Shown piece after piece: positions 6,348 through 13,544 of a stretch of DNA of 17,394 nt (position 1 is its first letter; every line of letters begins with the position of its first letter). The DNA comes from RGIG2094 sp045660065. GTDB taxonomy: Bacteria; Bacillota; Clostridia; RGIG6154. The stretch lies in contig JAZRDC010000074.1 in the NCBI GenBank assembly GCA_045660065.1, forward strand, positions 1 to 17,394, in the 5' to 3' direction. The position numbers and the translations under genes are program-made. The notes under the pieces are model-generated. The model was not told where the DNA came from. It saw only the letters and a list, made by a program, of their open reading frames with translations, and did not search any database.

Positions 6348-6348
6348 T

Positions 6349-6474
6349 ACGGAAAAACTTCACCTCTCGACGTACCTTTGTACGCCTTCGGGTACCCAAA
6401 AGCCAAAGGGAGCCTTTGGCTTTTGTTCAGTTTTCCCGTTCTGAACATTTTTTCCTATCTCCCGAAAAGGAGAT
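6349..6474. repeat. Structured intergenic element with nested inverted repeats
   Basis: An outer stem (6349-6359 with 6429-6439, one mismatch) encloses CGTAC/GTACG (6371-6375/6380-6384) and a perfect 13-bp hairpin with a 3-base loop (6397-6409/6413-6425). The right side can refold as GTTCAG/CTGAAC (6425-6430/6441-6446). ATCTCC/GGAGAT (6457-6462/6469-6474) follows. The stems have no long U-tract, so they are not ordinary terminators. It may be a dispersed palindromic repeat or a structured RNA. Confidence 0.55.
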
Positions 6475-6500
6475 GTAAATTAATTTTTATCCCCTTTAAT

Positions 6501-7613
6501 TTATTTTAAAAACAACTTTGTAAGTACCTTTTCTGCAAATTCTTTGCCGATAGAGCCATAGCATTTGTTGAAGTTTTTGTTGTTTTCGTATCTTGGCAGA
6601 AGTTCATCAATCTTTTCTCTTGAAAGGGTAAGTGTGTTTTCGGGAAGATTTGCTTTAATAAGATTTAAGATAGTTTCTTTGTCGCATCTTAATGCATCAA
6701 AGAAAACTTTTGCATCAATCGGTGCAACAGAAACGTTGTAGTCAATAAAATCTTCCAGATATATTGCACAGGCGTTGCCATGTGGGATATTAAACTGCTC
6801 TGAAAGGAAATAACCAAGTGCGTGAGGGAAACAAGTTCCTGCAACACTTATTGCAAGACCTGCATAAACTGACGCACAGTAAAGTTTTTCGCGGTCTTCA
6901 AAAGTAAGGGGTATTTCATCACACTTTGCAGTTTTTTCAAGCATAGGAAGTAAAATTTCAATACTTCTTAATGCATATGTTCTGCAAATATCATTTGTGA
7001 ATTTGTTAAAATATGCCTCGATTGAATGAGCAAGTGCGTCCAGTGCAGTAGAGCGTGTAAAATCAGCAGGCAAACTCATTGTGTAAGTTGCATCACCAAA
7101 TGCAATTTTGGGGAAAGATGCCACAGATTTAAAACTTTTTTTGGTGCCCTCAGGTGTGGTGATTACCGCAACAGGGGTAACTTCACTTCCTGTGCCTGCG
7201 GTTGTGCCGACTGCGATAACAGGAAGCGGCTGGGCATCCCATTCCATAGAATAAAGAGCAGAAGCCGATGTGTCTTTAACTGCAGCCAAAACCGCTACTG
7301 CTTTTGAGGCATCTAAAGGTGATCCACCTCCGATACCTACTATAAATTCTGCACCCATTTCCCTTGCAACTTCTGATGCTTTTAAACAAGACTCATATGT
7401 TGGGTTTTGTTCAATTCCGTCAAAAACCTGCCAGTTAATATTAACAAGGTCGAGGGCAGATGTAACATCATCCAAAGCCCCGCATTTTTTGGCAGAGGTT
7501 TTACCTGTTACAATAAGACATTTTTGGCCATAGTCTGTAAATAATTTTGCGTTATCTTTAACGCAGTTTTTACCGGTAATAATATTTACCGGTGCATAAA
7601 AATTCATATTCAT
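6501..7613 (-). CDS. Iron-containing alcohol dehydrogenase
   Basis: This 370-residue group III (Fe-dependent) alcohol dehydrogenase interconverts alcohols and aldehydes or ketones with NAD(P)H. The N-terminal domain binds the dinucleotide through IGGGSPLDASK (94-104) and TTAGTGSE (137-144). The C-terminal domain carries the metal ligands D192 and H196 (LDALAHSIEAY), H264 (FPHALG) and H278 (IPHGNA), the same pattern as FucO and GldA relatives. The first ATG (end at 7613) has GGAG eight bases upstream; a second ATG two codons later is possible. Substrate is not determined by sequence. With a diol dehydratase operon 6 kb away, reduction of propanal or 3-hydroxypropanal is plausible but unproven. 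The gene diverges from a cupin/YgjV pair, sharing an overlapping promoter region. Confidence 0.92.
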   Translation of the reverse strand: MNMNFYAPVNIITGKNCVKDNAKLFTDYGQKCLIVTGKTSAKKCGALDDVTSALDLVNINWQVFDGIEQNPTYESCLKASEVAREMGAEFIVGIGGGSPLDASKAVAVLAAVKDTSASALYSMEWDAQPLPVIAVGTTAGTGSEVTPVAVITTPEGTKKSFKSVASFPKIAFGDATYTMSLPADFTRSTALDALAHSIEAYFNKFTNDICRTYALRSIEILLPMLEKTAKCDEIPLTFEDREKLYCASVYAGLAISVAGTCFPHALGYFLSEQFNIPHGNACAIYLEDFIDYNVSVAPIDAKVFFDALRCDKETILNLIKANLPENTLTLSREKIDELLPRYENNKNFNKCYGSIGKEFAEKVLTKLFLK

Positions 7614-7643
7614 AATTTTATCTCCGATTTTATAAAAAAGTTC

Positions 7644-7672
7644 TTGAAAAATCTTTAACTATATTATATACT
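7644..7672 (+). promoter_or_regulatory. Sigma-A promoter for the cupin/YgjV unit
   Basis: TTGAAA (7644-7649), 17-bp spacer, TATACT (7667-7672). The -10 overlaps the -10 of the minus-strand promoter by two bases. Confidence 0.7.
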
Positions 7673-7691
7673 ATCTTGTGAGTAAAAACAA
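7663..7691 (-). promoter_or_regulatory. Sigma-A promoter for the iron alcohol dehydrogenase
   Basis: On the minus strand TTGTTT (7691-7686), a 17-bp spacer and a consensus TATAAT (7668-7663). It is interleaved with the plus-strand promoter, so polymerase probably cannot occupy both at once. Confidence 0.7.
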
Positions 7692-7719
7692 TACTAAAAA
7701 ATGAAAGGAACGATAAAAT

Positions 7720-8061
7720 ATGATAAAAAACGGATTTACACCTGAACTTCGTGAAAATATGAGAGGTGGCGGCGGAGTTGTTGAAATGACAAACTTTGTT
7801 ACCAAAGAAGAACTTAACGAAAAAGGCAGACTTTTCGGCAAAATCGTACTTAAAAAAGGTTGCGGAATTGGCTATCACGTTCACGAAAACGAAAGTGAAC
7901 TTTTCTACATATTAAAAGGAACTGCAATTTACAGCGATAATGGTGAAGAAAAAGTTGTGTCTGCGGGTGATGTTACAATAACACCTCCTGGAACAGGCCA
8001 TTCTATTAAAAACGAAGGCGACGAAACAGTTGAACTTGTAGCACTGATTGTAAACGCTTAA
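7720..8061 (+). CDS. Single-domain cupin protein
   Basis: A 113-residue small beta-barrel protein with both cupin motifs. H53, H55 and E59 or E60 occur in GYHVHENESELFYILKG (51-67), and H94 occurs in PPGTGHSIKN (89-98), the usual metal site of two His, a Glu and a distal His. The N-terminal 35 residues are a polar extension with a glycine run (GGGG at 16-19). Small cupins act as sugar isomerases, dioxygenases or ligand sensors, and the role here is not recognisable. AAAGGA at 7704-7709 is ten bases from the ATG. The YgjV-like gene follows after 15 bp, so the two are probably one operon. Confidence 0.85.
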   Translation: MIKNGFTPELRENMRGGGGVVEMTNFVTKEELNEKGRLFGKIVLKKGCGIGYHVHENESELFYILKGTAIYSDNGEEKVVSAGDVTITPPGTGHSIKNEGDETVELVALIVNA

Positions 8062-8076
8062 AATTCCGGAGGATAT

Positions 8077-8592
8077 ATGCAATTTTTGATTTCGCAGATT
8101 TTAGGGATTTTTGTGTCGCTAGCTGTAATACTTTCCATGCAACTGAAAAGCCTTAAAGGGATACTTGCGTATCAGTTGGTATGTAATGGGTTGGGTGCAA
8201 TAAGTTACATTTTGATAGGCGGTCTTTCAGGGTGTGGGATATATTGTGTTGCGATTTTGCAGACGGTTATTTGTTTTGTATATAATTTGAAAAACAAAAA
8301 AATTCCCAAAAGTCTTGTTGTAGTATTTGTGTGTGCTTTTTTAGGGTGCAGTCTTGCTACATATAAAGTACCGCAGGATGTAATTTCAACCATTGCGGCA
8401 CTGACCTGTGCACTTGCTCTGGCTCAAAGTAAGGCAAGCGGATACAGAGTCTTTATGCTTATAAACGGGCTTTTGTGGATGATCTATGACATAGGCGTGG
8501 GTGCTTATACCATGATTATAGCTCATGGAGTTACATTTTTGTCAGCTTTTATTGGTATGATAAGATTAGATGTTAAAAAAAGGGAGTGTTAA
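8077..8592 (+). CDS. YgjV-family inner membrane protein
   Basis: A 171-residue protein with about five to six hydrophobic helices (near residues 3-20, 30-50, 52-70, 79-93, 100-117 and 123-163). Segments such as LSMQLKSLKGILAYQLV and FMLINGLLWMIYDIGVGAY match the bacterial YgjV-like inner-membrane family, whose function is unknown. GGAGG at 8068-8072 is only four bases from the ATG, which is short but usable. It follows the cupin gene by 15 bp. Its stop codon is inside the stem of a strong terminator. Confidence 0.75.
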   Translation: MQFLISQILGIFVSLAVILSMQLKSLKGILAYQLVCNGLGAISYILIGGLSGCGIYCVAILQTVICFVYNLKNKKIPKSLVVVFVCAFLGCSLATYKVPQDVISTIAALTCALALAQSKASGYRVFMLINGLLWMIYDIGVGAYTMIIAHGVTFLSAFIGMIRLDVKKREC

Positions 8593-8615
8593 AAACACTC
8601 CCTTGAATTTTTTTT
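8581..8615 (+). terminator. Terminator overlapping the YgjV-like stop codon
   Basis: A perfect 10-bp stem (AGGGAGTGTT 8581-8590, AACACTCCCT 8594-8603) with loop AAA is followed by TGAATTTTTTTT. The TAA stop (8590-8592) spans the end of the left arm and the loop. Confidence 0.88.
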
Positions 8616-8631
8616 AGTTATGTGGTACAAT
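8603..8631 (+). promoter_or_regulatory. Sigma-A promoter of pyruvate kinase
   Basis: TTGAAT (8603-8608), 17-bp spacer, TACAAT (8626-8631). The -35 box begins at the last base of the upstream terminator stem. Confidence 0.75.
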
Positions 8632-8650
8632 ATAGTAAAACAAATTGATT

Positions 8651-8658
8651 AGAAGGAG
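8651..8658 (+). promoter_or_regulatory. Ribosome binding site that decides the pyk start
   Basis: AGAAGGAG with nine bases to ATG 8668 and only three to the in-frame TTG at 8662. The spacing selects the ATG. Confidence 0.7.
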
Positions 8659-8667
8659 CCTTTGCCA

Positions 8668-10083
8668 ATGACAAAGACAAAAATAATCTGCACATTAGGG
8701 CCGTCTGCCGACAATCCTGAAGTAATTGAAAAAATGGTTGAAGCGGGAATGAATGTAGCAAGACTTAACTTTTCCCACGGCTCTCACGATGAGCAACTGA
8801 AAAGAATTAATATGATAAAAAGTGTGCGCGAGAAACTAAAATGTCCTCTTGCTATTTTGCTTGATACAAAAGGTCCTGAAATCAGAATAGGAACTTTTTC
8901 GGGTGGTTTTGCGGTTTTGGAAGCGGGTCAGAAGTTTACACTGGCAAATGCCGATATTGAGGGCGACAGTGAAAAAGTTTCTGTTACTCACAAAAATCTT
9001 GCAGAGGTTTTGAAAACAGGGGATACAATCTTAATTGACGATGGTATGATTGAACTTGAAGTTTCAGAATTTTCAGGTAAAGATGTTGTGTGCACAGTTT
9101 TAAACGGTGGCAGACTTTCAAATAAAAAGAGTATAAATTTGCCCGGCATCAAACTCGATATGCCTTATATGACAGATAAAGACAGGGAAGATTTGCTTTT
9201 CGGAATTAAAAACGATGTTGATTATGTAGCGGCATCTTTTGTAAGAAATGCCGATGATGCAAAATGTGTCCGTGAACTTCTGGACAACAACGGCGGACAG
9301 GAAATAAAATTAATTGCCAAAATTGAAAATAACGAGGGCGTTGAAAATATCGATGAAATTTTAGAAATTTCAAACGGTATAATGATTGCCCGTGGTGATA
9401 TGGGTGTTGAAATTTCATTTACAAGACTTCCTGCTATTCAGAAATCACTTATTAAAAAATGTTATGCGGCAGGAAAACCTGTAATTACTGCAACACAGAT
9501 GTTAGAGTCCATGGTGCATAACCCAAGACCTACAAGAGCAGAAGTGTCTGACGTTGCAAATGCCATTTACGATGGTACAAGCGCAATAATGCTCTCAGGG
9601 GAAACTGCGGCAGGAGGATATCCTGTTGAAAGTGTTAAGACAATGGCTAAAATTGCTGAAACCACTGAGAAAAATATTCATTATAAAAAGAGATTTCAGG
9701 CACAGCAGAAAATTAAAAATACATCTATTACAGACGCAGTAAGCCACGCAGCCTGCACAATGGCGATGGACCTGGAGGCGGCGGCAATTGTTTCTGTTAC
9801 CACATCAGGCCACACTGCAAGAATGCTTTCAAAGTTCCGTCCCTCATGCCCGATTATTGCAGTTATTGTTGATGAGAAATCTTATCATCAGGCGGCAATG
9901 ACCTGGGGTGTGGTTCCGGTTAAAAATGAAATGCTGGAAACTATGGACGATGTGTTTGAAACAGGAGTAAGAAAAGCAATAACAACAAGACTTTTGAAAA
10001 AAGATGATACTATTGTTTTAACAGGCGGACTTCCTGTCGGTATTGCAGGAACTACAAATATAGTTAAAGTACAGACTTTATAA
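8668..10083 (+). CDS. pyk: Pyruvate kinase
   Basis: Cytosolic glycolytic enzyme that transfers phosphate from phosphoenolpyruvate to ADP. The 471-residue protein starts with KTKIICTLGPS, has the K+/ATP-site residues R32, N34 and S36 (ARLNFSHG), the LLDTKGPEIRIG strand (65-76), the B domain (about 75-175), the catalytic lysine region KIENNEGV, the metal-binding ARGDMGVE, and the family signature ATQMLESM with NPRPTRAEVSDVANA. The C-terminal regulatory domain is complete. There is no extra PEP-utilising domain as in Bacillus-type enzymes. AGAAGGAG (8651-8658) is nine bases from ATG 8668; the in-frame TTG at 8662 is too close, so the ATG is preferred. It is a monocistronic unit with its own promoter and a strong terminator. 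Confidence 0.97.
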   Translation: MTKTKIICTLGPSADNPEVIEKMVEAGMNVARLNFSHGSHDEQLKRINMIKSVREKLKCPLAILLDTKGPEIRIGTFSGGFAVLEAGQKFTLANADIEGDSEKVSVTHKNLAEVLKTGDTILIDDGMIELEVSEFSGKDVVCTVLNGGRLSNKKSINLPGIKLDMPYMTDKDREDLLFGIKNDVDYVAASFVRNADDAKCVRELLDNNGGQEIKLIAKIENNEGVENIDEILEISNGIMIARGDMGVEISFTRLPAIQKSLIKKCYAAGKPVITATQMLESMVHNPRPTRAEVSDVANAIYDGTSAIMLSGETAAGGYPVESVKTMAKIAETTEKNIHYKKRFQAQQKIKNTSITDAVSHAACTMAMDLEAAAIVSVTTSGHTARMLSKFRPSCPIIAVIVDEKSYHQAAMTWGVVPVKNEMLETMDDVFETGVRKAITTRLLKKDDTIVLTGGLPVGIAGTTNIVKVQTL

Positions 10084-10088
10084 TTTAC

Positions 10089-10126
10089 AAAAAGAAGGTG
10101 CGTTCACCGCACCTTCTTTTTTTTTT
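10089..10126 (+). terminator. Bidirectional terminator between pyk and the Fe-S reductase
   Basis: AAAGAAGGTGCG (10091-10102) and CGCACCTTCTTT (10108-10119) form a 12-bp perfect stem with loop TTCAC, followed by a long T run. The A-tract before it gives a shorter U-tract on the minus strand, where the reductase gene ends 31 bp away. Confidence 0.92.
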
Positions 10127-10156
10127 AATCTTTGAAAAAATAAATAAACTGTTTGG

Positions 10157-12412
10157 TTATTCGTTCTTTTTGCCTAATGGGCACTGCTGAATACATCTTT
10201 CGATTATAATGTCTGTAAAGTTTGGGTTTCCGTAGCACATTGTCTGAACTTTGTCTTTTGCGGCAAGTGCCTCTTTTATTTTTTCATCGGTTATTTTTTC
10301 AGGAACTTCCATATCAGGTAAATTCCAACCGAGCTGGGCTGAGCCTGCACCTTCGCACATTGCAAGAGATCTTGACCACATACAACGTGTTTCATCGCAT
10401 TTCATTACCTTATAGCTTTCACCGTCTCTTACTTCTACAGTTTCAAACTTATCTGTTAAAAGTGCACTCATAGGACAAGCAGTAGCACAAGCTATGCAAT
10501 CTTCAGGACACACATCTGCTTTTACAGGAGTTGTTGCTTTTATTTCGGCATCTGTTAAAACAAACACATATCTCATACGAGGTCCGCAATCGGGGCGAAC
10601 AAGCATTCCGCTTTTTCCGATGCTTCCCAATCCTGCAGCTGCGGCATAAGGTGCATTGGCACGCATATCCGGCATATGTCTTCCTAATTTTCCAATTGTT
10701 AAATATGAATCAGGCTCTAAATCAGGCATAGTTACTGCAAAGTAACCCTGTTTGTTAAGCATACTGCACAAATCTTCGCCTGCCCACAAGCACTCTTTTA
10801 AGATTTCATAGTGCATATAAGCATATGGTCCGCCATCTTCTGCTTCCTGCTTACAAGCAAGTTCAACAGTTCTTTCAGGAATTTCACATGCTAAAGCTAT
10901 AATCGACTTGCAGTTCGGATAGAGTTTTTTAATCTTTTCTATTCCTTTATATGTAATTCCTTCGATGCTTCCTGCACTAACCATTTCAACATCTTTAAAA
11001 ATCGGCATATTTTCATCCAACTCAAGTATGTTATCGCATTCCCAGTCATTTAAAATTCTTGTTTCTGATTCAAAGTCAATATTGCAGATTACTGAAGCAC
11101 TGTAAACTCTCTGCTTACTTTCGGTCCATCCTGCATTTACAGCGTTTTGTCTTGATATACCGGTAATTTTTCCTTCGTAATCAGTGAGATTTGATGAACC
11201 CACATAAGTCCAGTCCTGAATTGCCTCATAACCTAAATTATCTAAATATCTTGTTACATCAATAAGGCAGGAGGTCATTCTGTCATTAGTAGGTCTTTCA
11301 ACGTGCAGAGCATTTCTTTCTTCCAAAGGAATGGTTTTGTCATAATCATGAACGAGGCGTCCGAATGTTATAACTGTATTGAACTTATCAAAAAATTCAT
11401 CTGTTCTGAAGCCATCTTCAAAGAAACCTTTTAAGTTAACAAAATCAGAAAGTGGTGCTATTGTCATACGATCTGCACCATTGTTAACTGCCATTTTTAT
11501 GATTTTGTTAAGCATTTCTTCCTTTGATATGTCTTTTTTGTCTTTCTTTCTTCTTGCACCCGGGCAATAGCTTTTATCCCAATATCTCTTCTGTTTGTTC
11601 ATGCAGTATTTAAAGGATTTACACATATATCCTTTATGTGTAACTCTTGGAACAGTTTTTACTGCCTCATATATTTTTTCTTCATCCATTTCAATGAACT
11701 CAGGAAGTCTTGTAGTATCTAAGTGAGCCTGCTCACCAAAGAAGCAACGCCAGCGATTGATATTTGGGTAGCTGAATTTTTTGCCCTCAATTTCAAACTC
11801 AATAAATTTAGGGTCGTTTAATTTTTCCATATCGTAATTCTGGCCGATACAGTTTCTTGCACACATTTTACACTGGTCACAAAGTGGGTCACCGTTATAA
11901 AGCGGGTCTGGAATAAGTTCTGCTGAAGTGATAATTGAGATTATTCTTTCTCTCGGACCATATTCAGGTGACATTACCATACCATGATAGCCATATTCAC
12001 CTAATCCGCAGGCAACAAATGCTGCCATGTGGCTGAAGGTTGCTGCATGCTCATAGGGGATATCTTTATATTTTCTGTGTCTCCAGTATGTAGTGCATGG
12101 CTGAGCGATAGTAGGATAGCCCTCTTTTTCAAGCATTTTTGCTATGCGGTAGCACATTGTATCCAGTTTTGGAATCATACCAATCTGAAATGCCTCGGGA
12201 AAGTTTGGGTTTGGCTCTCCACACCATTCAACAGAAGCATCAGGGTGATGAACACCAAAGCATATAACAGATTTTGCTTCGGGAAGATGTGCTTTAGGGT
12301 GAAGCATGTGAGGCTGTCCGTCAAAACGCGATACAGGTGCTATACCAACCATGTCAGCGCCAAGGTCATAAGCCATTTGTTTTACTTTATCGGTAAGCTG
12401 TTTAATATCCAT
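10157..12412 (-). CDS. Multi-module Fe-S oxidoreductase, QueG/reductive dehalogenase-like
   Basis: A 751-residue cytosolic protein with no signal peptide, built from repeated units of the QueG/RdhA type. Module A (1-290) has GADMVGIAPVSRF, KSVICFGVHHPD, the GLGEYGYHGMVMSPEYGPR loop (136-154), and C178-x2-C181-x2-C184-x3-C188, with further Cys at 223, 264, 270 and 283. A truncated module B (296-440) repeats only the front (GADRMTIAPLSDF, NTVITFG). Module C (475-751) repeats the core (CKSIIALACEIPE, GLGSIGKSGMLVRPDCGPR) and ends with C635/C639/C642/C646 and C740-x3-C744-P, with C672, C677 and C686 between. QueG and reductive dehalogenases use cobalamin and two [4Fe-4S] clusters; cobalamin use here is inferred. 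The reaction is unknown. GGAG with a seven-base gap sets the start. It diverges from an AraC regulator, which probably controls it. Confidence 0.75.
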   Translation of the reverse strand: MDIKQLTDKVKQMAYDLGADMVGIAPVSRFDGQPHMLHPKAHLPEAKSVICFGVHHPDASVEWCGEPNPNFPEAFQIGMIPKLDTMCYRIAKMLEKEGYPTIAQPCTTYWRHRKYKDIPYEHAATFSHMAAFVACGLGEYGYHGMVMSPEYGPRERIISIITSAELIPDPLYNGDPLCDQCKMCARNCIGQNYDMEKLNDPKFIEFEIEGKKFSYPNINRWRCFFGEQAHLDTTRLPEFIEMDEEKIYEAVKTVPRVTHKGYMCKSFKYCMNKQKRYWDKSYCPGARRKKDKKDISKEEMLNKIIKMAVNNGADRMTIAPLSDFVNLKGFFEDGFRTDEFFDKFNTVITFGRLVHDYDKTIPLEERNALHVERPTNDRMTSCLIDVTRYLDNLGYEAIQDWTYVGSSNLTDYEGKITGISRQNAVNAGWTESKQRVYSASVICNIDFESETRILNDWECDNILELDENMPIFKDVEMVSAGSIEGITYKGIEKIKKLYPNCKSIIALACEIPERTVELACKQEAEDGGPYAYMHYEILKECLWAGEDLCSMLNKQGYFAVTMPDLEPDSYLTIGKLGRHMPDMRANAPYAAAAGLGSIGKSGMLVRPDCGPRMRYVFVLTDAEIKATTPVKADVCPEDCIACATACPMSALLTDKFETVEVRDGESYKVMKCDETRCMWSRSLAMCEGAGSAQLGWNLPDMEVPEKITDEKIKEALAAKDKVQTMCYGNPNFTDIIIERCIQQCPLGKKNE

Positions 12413-12449
12413 TTTTATTCTCCTTTTTTTGGTTTCATCTACATTTTAT

Positions 12450-12483
12450 ATAGTTTTTTCTCTGTTTTGAATGGAAAAACTAT
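12450..12483. promoter_or_regulatory. Inverted repeat between the Fe-S reductase and araC-type genes
   Basis: ATAGTTTTT (12450-12458) and AAAAACTAT (12475-12483) are perfect 9-bp arms 16 bp apart. The left arm overlaps the TATATA-like -10 region of the minus-strand reductase gene, and the right arm is just upstream of the regulator promoter. It is a candidate operator. Confidence 0.45.
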
Positions 12484-12492
12484 AGAAGTATA

Positions 12493-12521
12493 TGGACTTT
12501 TTCTCTTTTTCGTGTTAATAT
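12493..12521 (+). promoter_or_regulatory. Probable promoter of the AraC-type regulator
   Basis: TGGACT (12493-12498), 17-bp spacer, TAATAT (12516-12521), about 20 bp before the start codon. The -35 box is weak, as expected for an activated or regulated promoter. Confidence 0.5.
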
Positions 12522-12541
12522 ACAATAAAAGGAGTGAGAAA

Positions 12542-13363
12542 ATGAACACTTTTGATGAAAAAGTATTTACCGGATTTGAAAATGAACTGAAACTTTATTA
12601 TTGCGGAAAACGTTACAGAAGCATCTCGCATCACTACGGCCCTTATGAGCAGAATAAATATTTGATTTACTATATAAAAGAGGGCGTTGCAGAACTTAAA
12701 GTTGGCAATAAAATCACCGAAATTTCGGCAACGGGCTTTTTTGTCAATTTCCCAAACAGTAATACAGTTTATCATTGCAAGGCAAATTCTCCCTGGACAA
12801 TAAAATGGATAATGGCAGAAGGGGAGATAATTGAAAAATATCTGAATTTGCTTGGCATTACTCCTGAAAATCCCTATATTAAGTTAGATAATAACTATAA
12901 TATTGAAGGCGTTTTTGATGAAATGTATGATTTTTTTGATAAAAATACCATTTCTGCAAAGATATATTGCATTTCTTTGGTACACAAGCTTTTTTCAGTG
13001 CTTTCACAAAACATAAATGAAGAAAATAATGAAAAAAGTTATATTGTTTGTGCCAAGCGAGAAATTGAGCAGCGTTTTAGCAATCCTGATTTCAATGTGT
13101 CAATGCTTGCAGAGATTTTGGGACTTAACCACAATTACTTTTCAATTTTATACAAAAAACAGACTGGCACATCACCCATTAAAGCAATAAATGACTACAG
13201 ACTAAAAAATGCCTGTAAAATGCTGAAGTTTACCGATAAACCAATAAAAATAATTGCATTAAATTGCGGTTATACCGATGAATTGTATTTTAGTCGCGTT
13301 TTTTCCAGGAAATTTGGTATGTCACCAACTGTTTACAGACAAAAAGAAACCATAGATATGTAA
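12542..13363 (+). CDS. AraC-family transcriptional regulator
   Basis: This 273-residue regulator has an N-terminal cupin-like sensing domain (about 25-100; LIYYIKEGVAELKVG then FFVNFPNSNTVYHCK) and a C-terminal AraC DNA-binding domain with two helix-turn-helix units. These are near residues 184-206 (NVSMLAEILGLNHNYFSILYKK) and 234-255 (PIKIIALNCGYTDELYFSRVF), ending in the family signature FGMSPTVYRQ. The frame stays open far upstream, antisense to the reductase gene, but AAAGGAG at 12528-12534 with seven bases to ATG 12542 marks the real start. It diverges from the Fe-S reductase gene and precedes the phosphatase/diol dehydratase operon, so either or both may be targets. The ligand is probably a sugar, polyol or other small molecule and cannot be read from sequence. 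Confidence 0.9.
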   Translation: MNTFDEKVFTGFENELKLYYCGKRYRSISHHYGPYEQNKYLIYYIKEGVAELKVGNKITEISATGFFVNFPNSNTVYHCKANSPWTIKWIMAEGEIIEKYLNLLGITPENPYIKLDNNYNIEGVFDEMYDFFDKNTISAKIYCISLVHKLFSVLSQNINEENNEKSYIVCAKREIEQRFSNPDFNVSMLAEILGLNHNYFSILYKKQTGTSPIKAINDYRLKNACKMLKFTDKPIKIIALNCGYTDELYFSRVFSRKFGMSPTVYRQKETIDM

Positions 13364-13391
13364 ATTTAGATTGCACAACATAATAAATGTG

Positions 13392-13481
13392 TGTTTTTGT
13401 TAGGATGTGATTTTGGCTATTTGGGAAAGTTTGCAAATTTTTCTTTATTTTTCTGTGTTTTGTTGGAATTTTTGTTGTTTT
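13392..13481 (+). promoter_or_regulatory. C-poor T/G-rich segment with TTTTGTT direct repeats
   Basis: TTTTGTT recurs at 13395-13401, 13458-13464 and 13470-13476 in a stretch with very few cytosines. It lies between the AraC-type gene and the phosphatase promoter at 13486. AraC proteins usually bind direct repeats, so it could be an activator-binding region; skewed composition is the simpler explanation. No convincing terminator follows the AraC-type gene. Confidence 0.3.
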
Positions 13482-13485
13482 GCTA

Positions 13486-13514
13486 TTGACTTTGTGTGGG
13501 TTTTGATGTAAAAT
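13486..13514 (+). promoter_or_regulatory. Promoter of the HAD-diol dehydratase-activase operon
   Basis: TTGACT (13486-13491), 17-bp spacer, TAAAAT (13509-13514) with TG immediately before it, 31 bp before the HAD start codon. Confidence 0.7.
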
Positions 13515-13544
13515 ATAGTTGTATTATTATCGAGGTATTGTATA

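Noticed and set aside
7026..7533. Plus-strand open frames within the alcohol dehydrogenase gene
   Set aside because: Antisense shadows without ribosome sites, while the minus-strand frame encodes a full conserved enzyme.
7572..7593. Inverted repeat ACCGGTAA/TTACCGGT near the alcohol dehydrogenase start
   Set aside because: It lies within codons for a conserved N-terminal strand and downstream of the promoter. A translational hairpin is possible but there is no further support.
8662..8667. TTG at 8662 as start of pyruvate kinase
   Set aside because: Only three bases from the ribosome site, while ATG 8668 has nine and gives the usual pyruvate kinase N-terminus.
12029..12541. A long in-frame extension upstream of the AraC-type regulator
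   Set aside because: It runs antisense through the Fe-S reductase gene and has no ribosome site. AAAGGAG plus ATG at 12542 gives a normal-length AraC protein.
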